This document shows, in pieces, positions 44,495 to 54,297 of a stretch of DNA of 64,000 nucleotides (positions are counted from its first letter, which is position 1; each line of letters starts with the position of its first letter). The notes under the pieces are model-generated. The model was not told the origin of the DNA and ran no database searches. It saw nothing but the letters and a program-made list of their open reading frames with translations. Source of the stretch: Terriglobia bacterium (GTDB lineage: Bacteria; Acidobacteriota; Terriglobia; Terriglobales; Acidobacteriaceae); contig JAVUPY010000067.1 in NCBI GenBank assembly GCA_032252755.1, positions 62,001 to 126,000 on the forward strand, given 5' to 3'. The translations under genes and the position numbers were made by a program.

Positions 44495-45331
44495 ATGCAT
44501 CCGCTTCGCCAGGAGATTGAGCGCCTGTACGCCCTCGGCGCCGAGGCAAAGAACGAGCGCTCGGCAATCCAGACCTTTCACCAGTTCCGCGATGCCCTCA
44601 CGCGCGGCGAAATCCGCTCGGCGCAGAAAGACGGCGACCGCTGGGTGACGAACGTCTGGGTGAAAGAGGGAATCCTGCTCGGGTTTCGGCTGGGTGAACT
44701 GGAGTCGATGGACGATGGACCGGCGCTGTCGTTCGTGGACAAGGGAACGTACCCGACCCGGCGTTTCTCGCCGGCGGATCGCGTGAGGGTTGTTCCGGGA
44801 GGTTCGAGCGTCCGAGCGGGAGCATATGTTGCACCGGGCGTTATCTGCATGCCGCCAATGTACATCAACGTTGGGGCATACGTAGATGAAGGCAGCTTGA
44901 TCGATTCGCATGCGCTGGTTGGGTCGTGTGCGCAGGTTGGCAAGCGCGTGCATTTGAGTGCGGCGGCGCAGATCGGCGGAGTGCTGGAGCCGATCAACGC
45001 CTCACCGGTCATCATTGAGGACGACGTGATGATTGGTGGAAATTGCGGGATTTACGAAGGCACGCTGGTTCGGCGACGGGCGGTGCTCGGTGCAGGGACG
45101 ATCCTGACCAGATCGACGCCGCTGTTCGACATCATGAAAGACGAAGTTTATCGCGCGACCGTTGACCAGCCGCTCACGGTCCCAGAGAACGCAGTCGTGG
45201 TGCCTGGCTCCCGCGCCGTAACGAAGGGCATGGCCAAGGAGTGGGGGCTATCGCTCTATACTCCGGTGATCGTGAAGTATCGCGACGAGAAGACAGATAA
45301 AGGAGTGGAGTTGGAGGATATTCTGCGGTGA
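44495..45331 (+). CDS. dapD: 2,3,4,5-tetrahydropyridine-2,6-dicarboxylate N-succinyltransferase
   Basis: This 278-aa enzyme of the diaminopimelate/lysine pathway succinylates tetrahydrodipicolinate using succinyl-CoA in the cytoplasm. The N-terminal helical domain is followed by a left-handed beta-helix of hexapeptide repeats, with [20 protein letters not shown] near 122, [20 protein letters not shown] and [20 protein letters not shown] near 168. Length equals that of E. coli DapD. A TATACT at 44479 lies just upstream, but no -35 match is visible. Transcribed alone, divergent from the deacetylase. Confidence 0.95.
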   Translation: MHPLRQEIERLYALGAEAKNERSAIQTFHQFRDALTRGEIRSAQKDGDRWVTNVWVKEGILLGFRLGELESMDDGPALSFVDKGTYPTRRFSPADRVRVVPGGSSVRAGAYVAPGVICMPPMYINVGAYVDEGSLIDSHALVGSCAQVGKRVHLSAAAQIGGVLEPINASPVIIEDDVMIGGNCGIYEGTLVRRRAVLGAGTILTRSTPLFDIMKDEVYRATVDQPLTVPENAVVVPGSRAVTKGMAKEWGLSLYTPVIVKYRDEKTDKGVELEDILR

Positions 45332-45380
45332 ACTTCATTCGTCATTTCGAAATTCATCATTCGTCATTGCCGCGCAGCCG

Positions 45381-46754
45381 ATGAAAACCAGGTCTCTCTA
45401 CCTCACTCTCGCTGCTTTCGCCCTCTGGGCCGTGCTCGCCGTCGTTAGCCGGTTTGTGGCACTGCCAGCGCATTTGCTGTTCAGCGTTCGTTGGATCGCC
45501 CTGGGATTGTTCGTCGTCTACGGATTCTACAAGCGGAAGCTCACGGCCTGGATCCTGGTGGCGATGGCGGTTGGCGCGGCTATCGGTTACGACTGGCCGC
45601 ACGTCGCTGTCAGCCTGCGGGTAGTCGCATCGATTTTCCTGCGCCTGATCAAGACGATCATCGCGCCGCTGCTGTTCGCGACATTGGTCAGCGGGATTGC
45701 CGCGCATTCCGACCTGAAGAAGGTCGGACGCATGGGCATCAAGGCGATCCTTTATTTTGAAGCTGTCACCACGATCGCGCTGTTCATTGGGCTGGCCGCT
45801 ATCAACATCAGCAAGGCCGGTGTAGGAGCGCATATTCCGGCTCCGACGGGAGAAACGCTTACCGCGCAGAAAGTCGCCGGGTCGGACATCATCCTGCACA
45901 TCTTCCCGGAGAACATCGCCAAGTCAATCGCCGAAGGGCAGATCCTGCAGGTCGTCGTTTTCAGCATCATTTTTGGTATTGCGCTGGCGATGGTGCGCGA
46001 GGACCGGCGCCGACCGATGCTGGCGTTTACGGAGAGCCTGACCGAGGTGATGTTTAAATTCACGAACATCGTCATGTGGTTTGCACCGTTCGGAGTGGGT
46101 GCGGCGATCGCTTACACGGTCGGAACGACCGGGCTGGGGATTCTCGGAAATCTCGCGAAGTTGCTGGCGACGCTCTATGCCGCGCTGCTGGTATTCATCT
46201 TCGGTGTTCTTCTTCCTATCGCTGTACTGGTGAAAGTGCCGTTGCGCCGATTTGTTTCCGCTGTGGCCGAGCCGTTTTCGATTGCGTTCGGCACTTCCAG
46301 TTCCGAGGCAGCGCTTCCGCGGGCGATGGAAGCTATGGAAGCGATGGGCGTGCCTCGGCAGACAGTCGCTTTTGTAATGCCCACAGGCTACAGCTTCAAT
46401 CTTGACGGCAGTACCTTGTATCTCTCGCTAGCCTCGATTTTTGTTGCGCAGGCGGCCGGTGTGCACCTCAGCCTCGGTCGGCAATTGCTGCTCATGCTGA
46501 CGCTGATGCTCACGAGCAAGGGTGTGGCCGGGGTTTCTCGTGCAGCTATCGTGATCCTTCTCGGAACGGCAGGCTCGTTCGGTTTACCTACCGAGCCGAT
46601 CTTCATTCTGCTCGGCATCGATCAACTGATGGACATGGCTCGAACGGCCACCAATGTTCTCGGGAATTGCCTTGCGACGGTGGTGGTGGCGCGGTGGGAA
46701 GGGGATTTCGGAAAGGAACAGCCGTCGCCAGCTGCGCTCAACGCGGCGAACTAG
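45381..46754 (+). CDS. dicarboxylate/amino acid:cation symporter (DAACS family, GltP/DctA-like)
   Basis: This 457-aa inner-membrane carrier has about ten hydrophobic segments. The core family motifs are present: re-entrant-loop serines in FGTSSSEAALPRAMEAME near residue 300 and PTGYSFNLDGSTLYLSLA near 334, then LTSKGVAGVSRAAIVIL. It would import glutamate, aspartate or C4-dicarboxylates with Na+ or H+. The first ~75 residues, with two extra hydrophobic stretches and KRKLTAWIL, exceed the usual start of the family. The stop overlaps the convergent EcsC gene by 4 bp. Confidence 0.9.
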   Translation: MKTRSLYLTLAAFALWAVLAVVSRFVALPAHLLFSVRWIALGLFVVYGFYKRKLTAWILVAMAVGAAIGYDWPHVAVSLRVVASIFLRLIKTIIAPLLFATLVSGIAAHSDLKKVGRMGIKAILYFEAVTTIALFIGLAAINISKAGVGAHIPAPTGETLTAQKVAGSDIILHIFPENIAKSIAEGQILQVVVFSIIFGIALAMVREDRRRPMLAFTESLTEVMFKFTNIVMWFAPFGVGAAIAYTVGTTGLGILGNLAKLLATLYAALLVFIFGVLLPIAVLVKVPLRRFVSAVAEPFSIAFGTSSSEAALPRAMEAMEAMGVPRQTVAFVMPTGYSFNLDGSTLYLSLASIFVAQAAGVHLSLGRQLLLMLTLMLTSKGVAGVSRAAIVILLGTAGSFGLPTEPIFILLGIDQLMDMARTATNVLGNCLATVVVARWEGDFGKEQPSPAALNAAN

Positions 46755-47428
46755 CCTGCTGTCTGCTGGACACGTTCGGCCATCTTTGCCCGTGTCTCCA
46801 GGTGACGGCTGCGGAAGTGGGCCATGGCGCGGCGTCCCCAGCCCCGGACGAAATAGTAGTTCAGACCAGCGCCGATTGCCGAACTCGCCAGAGGGATAAG
46901 ACGTCCAGCCCATTTTTCCGCGACATCGGCGGATGCCTGCGTGGCGATCTTCTGAGCGACCTGCGGGATGAAACGGTTCACCACTTGTTTTTCCAGCAAC
47001 TCGCGGCTGATATCGACCCCGGCGGCTGACGCTGCTGCGACCCACAACTCCGCCTGCTCTTCGTCGGTATTGAATTCGAAACCATAGACAAGGCTGAGCT
47101 TCTGGATCGTCCGCATCGTAATTGCCGAGAGGATGCTGAGATCGGGAAGCAGCGTAAAAATCCCCCCCAATCCGAACCCCGCGCCCTCGGCGGCGGCCAT
47201 CTTCATTCCTGCACGAATGGTCTGGCGCGCGAGATCATCGAGCACGTCGACCGGAAGGGTGAACATTCCCTGGTAGCTCTGGACAGGAAGGTCATGAGCC
47301 GCGCGTAGCTTGAATAGATATTCCTGCGGGTTGACGGCGATGGTTTTGAAGGCGTGCTTGAGAGCGCGCTTGGCGATGGCCTCTACGGCGCGCCGGGTTA
47401 GTCCGTGTTTCTGCGTCGGCTCACTCAT
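46751..47428 (-). CDS. EcsC-family protein
   Basis: This 225-aa protein has the EcsC domain over most of its length: LPVQSYQGMFTLPVDVLDDL near 48, a hydrophobic Gly-rich segment (GAGFGLGGIFTLLPDLSILS) near 82, and GRLIPLASSAIGAGLNYYFV near 180. EcsC accompanies ABC transporters in Bacillus, but its biochemical role is unknown. The reading frame continues upstream to 47461; ATG 47428 (MSEPTQKHGL) preceded by GAAGAGAT is the better start. It is divergent from two ABC-type permeases. Confidence 0.83.
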   Translation of the reverse strand: MSEPTQKHGLTRRAVEAIAKRALKHAFKTIAVNPQEYLFKLRAAHDLPVQSYQGMFTLPVDVLDDLARQTIRAGMKMAAAEGAGFGLGGIFTLLPDLSILSAITMRTIQKLSLVYGFEFNTDEEQAELWVAAASAAGVDISRELLEKQVVNRFIPQVAQKIATQASADVAEKWAGRLIPLASSAIGAGLNYYFVRGWGRRAMAHFRSRHLETRAKMAERVQQTAG

Positions 47429-47528
47429 GATCTCTTCTTCGATGGTACACCGGAACTTCAACTCCGGTTTGCTCGTACTTCAAAACAGGGTTGCTGCGGC
47501 AGCCGAGAGCACCCAAAAGCCGGGCTCC

Positions 47529-48788
47529 ATGAACTTATCCGAAATCCTAAAACGAACGTTTGCGACGCTGCGGGCGCACAAGATGCGCAGCTTTCTCACG
47601 ATGTTCGGAATTATCTGGGGCATCGCCTCCGTCATTTTGCTGGTGGGGTTGGGGCTTGGATTCAAGCAGGATCAGAAGAAGCGGATGGAGACGCTGGGCA
47701 AGGACCTGGTCATCATCTGGGCCGGGCGCACGAGTTCGCAGGCCGGAGGTCTCGCCGCCGGGCGCGAGATCGAGATTACGATCGACGACGCACGCCTTAT
47801 TCGCAAAGAGTGTTACCGGATTAAGGCTATCAGCCCCGAATTGCAGCGTACGGTACCACAGGTGAGCCAGTTTAATTCCTCGGCGCGGCAGGTCTCCGGT
47901 GTGTGGCCGTCGTACCAGGACTTTCGTTCGCTTATTCTGGCGGACGGTCGTTACATGACCGAGGAAGATGAGCAGGAGATGCGGCGCGTGACGATCCTCG
48001 GGTGGAATGCCGCGAGACAACTGTTTCCGGGGCAAAACGCCATCGGGGCCACGGTCGCGATGGCGGGATATCCCTACGTCGTGATTGGCGTCCTGGCGGA
48101 GAAGAAGCAGAACTCGAACTATAGCGGGCCTGACAACGACATGATCTACGTTCCTTACTCGGCGATGGCGCGGGATTTTCCGCCGCCGCCTGAGAAGGGA
48201 CAGATCATCAACAGAGGCACGCTCTCGGACATCGTGATGGAGGTGGCCGATCCCGACGAGCACGACGAGGCGGTAATGCAGGTGCGCCGCGTTCTCGGGC
48301 GCATGCATCATTTCGATCCGGCGGACAAAGACGCGCTCTTCATCTGGGACACCATGGAGTTCGCCAAGGTTCTGGCGCGAATCTTCGACACCATCACCAT
48401 CTTCTTCGGGATAGTCGCAGTCACAACACTTGCGCTCGGCGGCATTGGCGTAATGAATATCATGCTCGTCGCTGTTACCGAGCGTACGCGGGAGATTGGC
48501 GTTCTGAAGGCGCTGGGCGCGACCCGGCGCGACATCCTCAACCAGTTCTTCAGCGAGTCGGCGGCGCTGACCGTGATCAGTGGAGTGCTGGGATACGCGG
48601 TTGGCGTCGGATTGTGCGTGCTCCTGAAGAGCGCGCCTCTGCCGGATTTCGTTCCGAAGCCGATCATCTCGCCTATCGCGATTGTCGGCTCGTTGGTCAC
48701 GCTGTCGCTCATCACGGTGAATGCGGGTATGTATCCGGCGCAGCGGGCCGCGGACATGGAGCCGACCGAGTGTCTGCGGTACGAGTGA
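47529..48788 (+). CDS. MacB/FtsX-type ABC transporter permease (first of tandem pair)
   Basis: This 419-aa permease has the MacB plan: an N-terminal membrane helix (MRSFLTMFGIIWGIASVILL), a periplasmic MacB-PCD domain (~45-280), and the FtsX domain with three helices from about 290 and the signature VAVTERTREIGVLKALGATR near 320. The frame is open upstream to 47310, but that extension is antisense to EcsC; ATG 47529 starts at the family-typical MNLSEILKRTFATLRAH. Such permeases work with an ATPase to export peptides, lipoproteins or metabolites. No ATPase gene is adjacent. The partner permease follows after 13 bp. Confidence 0.88.
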   Translation: MNLSEILKRTFATLRAHKMRSFLTMFGIIWGIASVILLVGLGLGFKQDQKKRMETLGKDLVIIWAGRTSSQAGGLAAGREIEITIDDARLIRKECYRIKAISPELQRTVPQVSQFNSSARQVSGVWPSYQDFRSLILADGRYMTEEDEQEMRRVTILGWNAARQLFPGQNAIGATVAMAGYPYVVIGVLAEKKQNSNYSGPDNDMIYVPYSAMARDFPPPPEKGQIINRGTLSDIVMEVADPDEHDEAVMQVRRVLGRMHHFDPADKDALFIWDTMEFAKVLARIFDTITIFFGIVAVTTLALGGIGVMNIMLVAVTERTREIGVLKALGATRRDILNQFFSESAALTVISGVLGYAVGVGLCVLLKSAPLPDFVPKPIISPIAIVGSLVTLSLITVNAGMYPAQRAADMEPTECLRYE

Positions 48789-48801
48789 GCGGAGGTGGAG
48801 C

Positions 48802-50058
48802 ATGTATTGGAGACAACTGATCGAGCAAAGCTGGATCGCGCTGCTGAGAAATCGCATGCGCTCGGTGCTCACGATGCTGGGAATCGCCTGGGGCGTCGTT
48901 TCGGTTGTGCTCCTGCTGGCTTTCGGTGAGGGGCTCGGTGGTGGGATTACCCGGGCGGTCGGCAACATGGGAAACAACGTTATCGTGCTCTGGCCCGGGC
49001 AAACCAGCATGCAGGCCGGTGGTCAGCGCGCGGGACGCAAGGTTCGCTATGAGTACGAAGACGTGGAGGCGATCCGGCAGGAGGTCCCGATCATTCGTGC
49101 GGTGAGCGCCGAATCGACGGGCAATTTCGGTTTCAAGGTGGGTACGCGGGTTGTTTCCATCCGGACGCGCGGCATCGAAGCTCCGTATCCGGCCATGCGC
49201 AATATCAAGGTTGCCGAAGGGCGCATGATCGAACCAGCCGAATATACGGAGCGCCGCCCGGTCGTAATCCTCGGCAATGCTGCGGCGAAGCGGTTGTTCC
49301 AGGGAGCGCCTGCAGTTGGCCAGAACGTCCTTATTCAAGGCCGCTCGTTCGAGATCATCGGCGTCATGGGAATCAAAATCCAGGACTCGATGTATGAAGG
49401 TCCGGACAATGAAGAAGCATTCATCCCGTATCTGCTGTACAACGAACTCAAGCAAGCGAAGTATCCGGATATGATCGTCATTCAGCCAATCAGCGCGGAA
49501 CTGCACCTCCAGGCCTTGCAGGCGGCGCGTACGGTGATTGCCCGTAGACATCACTTCAATCCCGCTGACACCAAGGCCACGCCTGACTGGGACACGGTCG
49601 ACAGCGGCCAGATGCTTCGCGCGTTCACCATCGGTCTGGAAGCTCTGCTTGGGATTATCGGGTCGTTGACGCTCGGCGTCGGTGGTGTCGGGGTGATGAA
49701 CATCATGCTCGTGAGCGTGACGGAACGCACGCGCGAAATTGGCCTGCGCAAGGCATTGGGTGCGCGGCAGCGCCAAATACTGGTTCAGTTCCTGCTCGAA
49801 GCGCTTGGGATCAGTTTTGTCGGCGGTGTTCTTGGGATGGTCTTTTCGTGGCTGCTGACAGTGGTGATTCCGCCGATGCCGCTTTACAGCGCCTTCTATC
49901 ACACGGCGAACCACGAGGGCGACATCTTCCTGCACGCCTCGGTCCAGGTGATGGTGATTTCTTTCGCGATCCTCGGCCTGGTCGGTATTACGAGCGGTTT
50001 CTGGCCGGCGCTGAAGGCTTCGCGACTGGAACCGATCGAAGCGCTGCGATTCGAATAG
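48802..50058 (+). CDS. MacB/FtsX-type ABC transporter permease (second of tandem pair)
   Basis: This 418-aa protein is a paralog of the preceding permease with the same domain order: NRMRSVLTMLGIAWGVVSVV helix, periplasmic domain to about 275, FtsX domain with VSVTERTREIGLRKALGARQ near 320 and two further helices. A strong GGAGGTGGAG sits immediately before the ATG at 48802, so the in-frame extension upstream is a shadow. The pair probably forms a heterodimeric permease whose ATP-binding subunit is encoded elsewhere. Confidence 0.9.
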   Translation: MYWRQLIEQSWIALLRNRMRSVLTMLGIAWGVVSVVLLLAFGEGLGGGITRAVGNMGNNVIVLWPGQTSMQAGGQRAGRKVRYEYEDVEAIRQEVPIIRAVSAESTGNFGFKVGTRVVSIRTRGIEAPYPAMRNIKVAEGRMIEPAEYTERRPVVILGNAAAKRLFQGAPAVGQNVLIQGRSFEIIGVMGIKIQDSMYEGPDNEEAFIPYLLYNELKQAKYPDMIVIQPISAELHLQALQAARTVIARRHHFNPADTKATPDWDTVDSGQMLRAFTIGLEALLGIIGSLTLGVGGVGVMNIMLVSVTERTREIGLRKALGARQRQILVQFLLEALGISFVGGVLGMVFSWLLTVVIPPMPLYSAFYHTANHEGDIFLHASVQVMVISFAILGLVGITSGFWPALKASRLEPIEALRFE

Positions 50059-50076
50059 GTTCTTTCGCGCGTTTCT

Positions 50077-50107
50077 CTCCGCGTGAATCCGCGAAATCCG
50101 CGATTGC
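50077..50107. repeat. REP-like CCGCG repeat
   Basis: CTCCGCG, ATCCGCG and ATCCGCG recur at about 9-nt steps between the permease and yjbQ-like genes. Similar strings at 43567-43598 and 40951-41030 suggest a dispersed short repeat. Confidence 0.45.
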
Positions 50108-50148
50108 CGTTTCCGCCTGCCTCGGTATCGGCGAGAATAGGATTCGTC

Positions 50149-50562
50149 ATGAAATCGCATACCGAGTACCTGACCTTCAAGACCCCGAATCACCGCGAGT
50201 ACGTTCACATCACCCCGCAAGTCGAGTCGATTCTCAGCCGTAGCGGCATCAAGGACGGCATTGTGCTGGTTTCGGCCATGCATATCACCGCCGGTGTTTA
50301 TGTAAACGATTTGGAAGACGGTCTGATCGAAGACATCGATCAGTGGCTGGAAAAGCTTGCGCCATTCAAACGCGACTATCACCATCACCAGACGGGCGAA
50401 GACAACGGCGACTCGCATCTGAAAGCGATTCTCGTGCATCATCAGGTGATTCTGCCCGTCACGAAGGGGAAGTTGGACCTGGGAACATGGCAGCGCGTGT
50501 TCTACGCCGAGTTCGACGGGCAACGCAGCAAGCGCGTCCTGGTGAAAGTAATGGGTGAGTAG
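50149..50562 (+). CDS. YjbQ-family protein (UPF0047, secondary thiamine-phosphate synthase-like)
   Basis: This 137-aa single-domain beta-sandwich protein shows family signatures [20 protein letters not shown] near residue 43, a His/Asp cluster ([19 protein letters not shown]) near 77 and [19 protein letters not shown] near 107. YjbQ of E. coli has weak thiamine-phosphate synthase activity; the true role is not settled. The ATG at 50149 begins [10 protein letters not shown] as in homologs; upstream frame is shadow. Confidence 0.88.
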   Translation: MKSHTEYLTFKTPNHREYVHITPQVESILSRSGIKDGIVLVSAMHITAGVYVNDLEDGLIEDIDQWLEKLAPFKRDYHHHQTGEDNGDSHLKAILVHHQVILPVTKGKLDLGTWQRVFYAEFDGQRSKRVLVKVMGE

Positions 50563-50571
50563 GAGCTAACT

Positions 50572-51234
50572 CTAAGGGCGCCGGACCGCCAGCGCTCCCG
50601 TTTCCATCCGCGTCCTGTAGATCGCGCCGCTGGCTTTCACCTCGCCTACCGCATCTGCGTTTACAACGTAGGTCCCGTACGGCAGGGTCGATTCGAATGG
50701 GATAGGTGGGCTCTCGGTTTGGGGAGCAAGAGTGAAGTGCTGATATCCCAGGGCAAACGCCTTCCCGTAGCTGTTGACCGCGAGCACGATGACGGTCTGG
50801 TCGAGCGACTGCCCAGTTCCGTTCGTGACCTCCATGCGGCCGCGAATGGCGTCTCCTGCAACTCGCGGTGGTTCGATCCACCGAATCGTAAGGGCCGCCC
50901 TGATCGCCAGCGTGTATTTGCGCTCGACCTGGTTGCGCGGAACGCTCGAGTCCGCCAGCACGAGGGTGAGATGGAATTCGCCTGCAGCGGTGGGCACGCC
51001 GAATAAGGTGCCGGATTTCTCGTCCAGCCGAAGTCCTGGCGGGAGGTTGGCTTCGGGGACACTCCATAAGTAAGGCTGGCGGCCACCATCGGCGACCAGC
51101 CGAGTCTTATATGCCGTTCCAGCGAGACCCACGGGCAGGGTTTCGGTCTTGATCGTCAGGCGAGCGGTTTGGGCGGTTGCGAGGCTCGACATCAGGAAGG
51201 CTGTCGTGACGATCCATGTTGTCTTCAGTTTCAT
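50572..51234 (-). CDS. exported Ig-like (He_PIG) domain protein
   Basis: This 220-aa protein has a signal peptide (WIVTTAFLMSSLATAQ). One putative Ig repeat covers ~22-105 with LPVGLAGTAYKTRLVADGG, LPPGLRLDEKSGTLFGVPT and AGEFHLTLVLAD, the same motif type as in the 1169-aa lipoprotein. A second beta-rich domain (~110-220) is unassigned. ATG 51234 has AAGG 5 nt upstream (GAAGGTGCT). It is probably periplasmic or surface-exposed; function unknown. Confidence 0.78.
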   Translation of the reverse strand: MKLKTTWIVTTAFLMSSLATAQTARLTIKTETLPVGLAGTAYKTRLVADGGRQPYLWSVPEANLPPGLRLDEKSGTLFGVPTAAGEFHLTLVLADSSVPRNQVERKYTLAIRAALTIRWIEPPRVAGDAIRGRMEVTNGTGQSLDQTVIVLAVNSYGKAFALGYQHFTLAPQTESPPIPFESTLPYGTYVVNADAVGEVKASGAIYRTRMETGALAVRRP

Positions 51235-51353
51235 AGCACCTTCGTCCGAACGCAATGGTGTAGTGAGATGTGCGCCAGAAGGCTCGTGGTTCTGCTCGCC
51301 CGACCTCCCGGTATTCCGATTCCGCATCTTACGCTGTGCTAGCATCAAGAGAA

Positions 51354-53024
51354 ATGCCAGTAGGAAAACTGCAAGTAGTGGCGTTGGGCGGCCTGGGCGA
51401 GTTCGGAATGAACTGCATGGCCGTTCGCTGGGGAGATGACATTATTGTCATCGACGTCGGGTTGATGTTTCCCGAAAGTGAATTGCTCGGCGTCGACATC
51501 GTTGTTCCAGATATCACTTATCTCATTCAGAACCGCGACAAGGTTCGCGCGCTCATTCTTACCCACGGGCACGAGGATCATATCGGCGGCATCGCCTGGT
51601 TGCTCGGCGAACTCAACATTCCCGTTTACGGTACGGAGTTTACGCTGGCGTTGGTTGAGGGAAAACTCGATGAGCACGGGCTGCTGGACGATGCGGAACT
51701 GAATGAGATTCGTCCTGGTGACGCCATCAAAATCGGCCCGTTCACGATTCATCCCATTCGCGTCACGCACAGCCTCGTGGATTGCGTTTCTCTGGCGATT
51801 CATACGCCCTTGGGAGTGCTGATTCACACGGGAGATTTCAAGGTCGACCCGACGCCAACCGACAACAAGCTCTTCGACCTGCACGCTTTTGCCGAATACG
51901 GCAAGAATGGCGTGCTCGCGCTGTTCCAGGATTCGACGAACGTCGAGCGCCCGGGTTATACACCGAGCGAGCGCGCAGTGCATCCGCGATTCGCCGATAT
52001 CTTCCAACACGCGCAGCGGCGCGTTTTCATTTCGTGCTTCTCGTCATCGATCCATCGCATCAAGCTTGCGATTGAACTCGCGCACGACTTCAACCGCAAG
52101 GTGGCGATCATCGGGCGCTCCATGGTCGAGTCCACCGAGATCGCGCAAGATCTCGGCTATCTCGACCTTCCAAAGCACCTGTTTATTAATCCCGGCCAGA
52201 TCAGGGATTATGCGCCCGGACAAGTGTGTGTGCTTATAAGTGGCACGCAGGGTGAGCCGATGTCGGCGCTCTCGCGGGCTGCCGTCGATAACCATAAGCA
52301 CGCGAAGATCGAGGCAGGCGACACGGTTGTGCTCTCGTCTCGAATTATTCCAGGGAATGAAAAGGCCATTTACAGGGTCATCGATCACCTGTTCCGTCGC
52401 GACGCGCACGTCATCTATGAGGACGGCAGCAAGCCTCCGGTACACGTCAGCGGACACGCCAGCCAGGAAGAACTTAAGCTGCTGATCAATCTGGTGCGTC
52501 CGCGGTACTTCATCCCGATCCATGGCGAGTACCGTCAGCTCAAGTTGCATGCCGAACTGGCCGCTTCAATGCGCGGGGCAGTCGGGAACGTGATGATGAT
52601 TGAAAGCGGCGAGGTGCTGGAATTTGACGAACTCGGGGCGCGCAAGGTCGGTACGGTGCCCGTCGGGCGCGTTTGCATCGACTCGGGTTCGACGGCCGAT
52701 ATCGTCGAGGATCTCATCATCAAGGATCGGCGTCACCTCAGCGAAGACGGCTTCGTGCTGCCCATCATCGCCATTAACAAATTGACGGGGCAAGTCGAGG
52801 CGGTTCCGGAAATCGTGATGCGCGGGTTCGCGGGCGCGCCCGCCGACAACGGTTTCGTCTCCGAAGCCCGCGAGACCGTTATGCGTACGCTCGAACTCTC
52901 GACGAAAGAAGAGAAGGCCGACTATGGCGTGATCAAGGAGAAGATCCGGGTGGAACTCAAGCGCTACATCGCCAAGAACACGCAGCGGCGACCGCTGATT
53001 ATGCCGGTGATCCTCGAAGTCTAA
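51354..53024 (+). CDS. rnj: ribonuclease J
   Basis: This 556-aa metallo-beta-lactamase/beta-CASP nuclease processes and degrades RNA in the cytoplasm. Catalytic motifs are HGHEDHIGG near residue 71 (motif 2), SLVDCVSLAIHTPLGVLIHT with the motif 3 His before it, GDFKVDPTP for motif 4, the beta-CASP region around PGYTPSERAVHP, and SGHASQEELKLLINLVRPRY near 365. The C-terminal ~100 residues hold the usual J domain. ATG 51354 (AAGAGA just upstream) is preferred to a longer frame from 51270. Confidence 0.93.
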   Translation: MPVGKLQVVALGGLGEFGMNCMAVRWGDDIIVIDVGLMFPESELLGVDIVVPDITYLIQNRDKVRALILTHGHEDHIGGIAWLLGELNIPVYGTEFTLALVEGKLDEHGLLDDAELNEIRPGDAIKIGPFTIHPIRVTHSLVDCVSLAIHTPLGVLIHTGDFKVDPTPTDNKLFDLHAFAEYGKNGVLALFQDSTNVERPGYTPSERAVHPRFADIFQHAQRRVFISCFSSSIHRIKLAIELAHDFNRKVAIIGRSMVESTEIAQDLGYLDLPKHLFINPGQIRDYAPGQVCVLISGTQGEPMSALSRAAVDNHKHAKIEAGDTVVLSSRIIPGNEKAIYRVIDHLFRRDAHVIYEDGSKPPVHVSGHASQEELKLLINLVRPRYFIPIHGEYRQLKLHAELAASMRGAVGNVMMIESGEVLEFDELGARKVGTVPVGRVCIDSGSTADIVEDLIIKDRRHLSEDGFVLPIIAINKLTGQVEAVPEIVMRGFAGAPADNGFVSEARETVMRTLELSTKEEKADYGVIKEKIRVELKRYIAKNTQRRPLIMPVILEV

Positions 53025-53091
53025 TCCCGACCGACGCGCGCAAGCACTGTTTTCGCTTTACCCGTTCTGCGCGTTCCTGTACAAACCTTGC

Positions 53092-54297
53092 ATGTCCTCA
53101 GGCCGAAAGCGCCGGCTTCTGCTCGCGGCTTTGGTCATCCTGCTTTTGCTGAGCGGCGGCCATCTTTGGCTCAATCCTTATCTTGATGCCGCATCCGTCC
53201 TGCTTCGAGTTAGCGATCCTAATCGGCACGACTGGCTGACTCGCCACGATACGAACCCAATTACTATTCGTGATACGAGCGTTCAGACCCCCGCCGGCCC
53301 GGTACGCGGGCGCTTGTACATCCCAGAGGGTATTCCGAATCCTCCGGCGATGGTGATTCTCCATGGCGTCCATTACCTCGGCATTGACGAGCCACGCCTG
53401 GTGAATTTCTCTCGCGCGCTCTCGACGCACGGAGTGCTCGTGCTGACACCTGAACTTGCAGACTTGGCCGACTATCACGTCGAATTGGGTTCCATTGACT
53501 TGATTGGTTACGCCGCGCGCGATCTCAAGGCGCGCACCGGGGCGAACTCCGTCGCGGTACTGGGGCTCAGTTTCGCCGGGGGATTGGCGCTGGTGGCCGC
53601 ATCCGAACCACAGTACGAGAAGGACGTCAGCATAGTGATTTCCATCGGCGGTTACGACAGCCTGCCTCGGGTTCTGCGGTTTTATGCGACGAATACTGTC
53701 CAGGGACCCCGCGGCGCCGTACTACATATGCAGGCTCACGAATACGGAATACTGGTCGTCGCCTATGCCCATCCGGAGGACTTCTTCTCGCCCGCCGATG
53801 TTCCTCGCGCGCGCGAGGCCATTCGCCAGCAACTGCATGAGAAAACCGCGCAGGCACAGGCGATCGCCCAACGACTTTCTCCCGCAGGGCGCGCCCGCAT
53901 GGAAGATCTCCTCGCCCACAAGGATGGCGGCCTATCCGCCGACCTTCTCCGAAGTCTGTCTGAGCACAAGACTGACGCCGAAGCCGTGTCGCCGGAAGGC
54001 AAACTGGCGCACATTCGCGCCGATGTCTTCCTCGCGCACGGTGAGGCCGACAATGTCATTCCCCCTGCAGAACTAATGTGGCTTAAGAAAGATGTTCCAG
54101 CGGATAAGCTCAAAGCCGCGCTTATAAGCCCGGTGATCAGCCATGTCGAACTCGGGGGCAAGCCCTCTTTTGCGGACGAGTGGCGCCTAGTAGACTTCAT
54201 GAAGGATGTGCTGCAGGATTGCGACAAACATGCGCGTTCGCATCACGAACTCGCGCCTGCGCAACTTGAAGCAGCCCCAGCTTCCGGAAGGCACTGA
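53092..54297 (+). CDS. membrane-anchored alpha/beta-hydrolase-like protein
   Basis: This 401-aa protein has an N-terminal anchor (LLLAALVILLLLSGGHLWL) followed by an alpha/beta-hydrolase fold: oxyanion-type MVILHGVHYLGIDE near residue 86, nucleophile Ser in AVLGLSFAGGLAL near 158, acid in ADVFLAHGEADNVIPPAEL near 315 and His in SPVISHVELGG near 350. The substrate cannot be inferred. Its TGA overlaps the ATG of the next gene (TGATG), so the two are co-translated. Confidence 0.78.
   Translation: MSSGRKRRLLLAALVILLLLSGGHLWLNPYLDAASVLLRVSDPNRHDWLTRHDTNPITIRDTSVQTPAGPVRGRLYIPEGIPNPPAMVILHGVHYLGIDEPRLVNFSRALSTHGVLVLTPELADLADYHVELGSIDLIGYAARDLKARTGANSVAVLGLSFAGGLALVAASEPQYEKDVSIVISIGGYDSLPRVLRFYATNTVQGPRGAVLHMQAHEYGILVVAYAHPEDFFSPADVPRAREAIRQQLHEKTAQAQAIAQRLSPAGRARMEDLLAHKDGGLSADLLRSLSEHKTDAEAVSPEGKLAHIRADVFLAHGEADNVIPPAELMWLKKDVPADKLKAALISPVISHVELGGKPSFADEWRLVDFMKDVLQDCDKHARSHHELAPAQLEAAPASGRH

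Noticed and set aside
47310-47528. 73-codon N-terminal extension of the first ABC permease
   Set aside because: It runs antisense through the EcsC gene and lacks family similarity; homologs begin at the MNLSEILKR segment.
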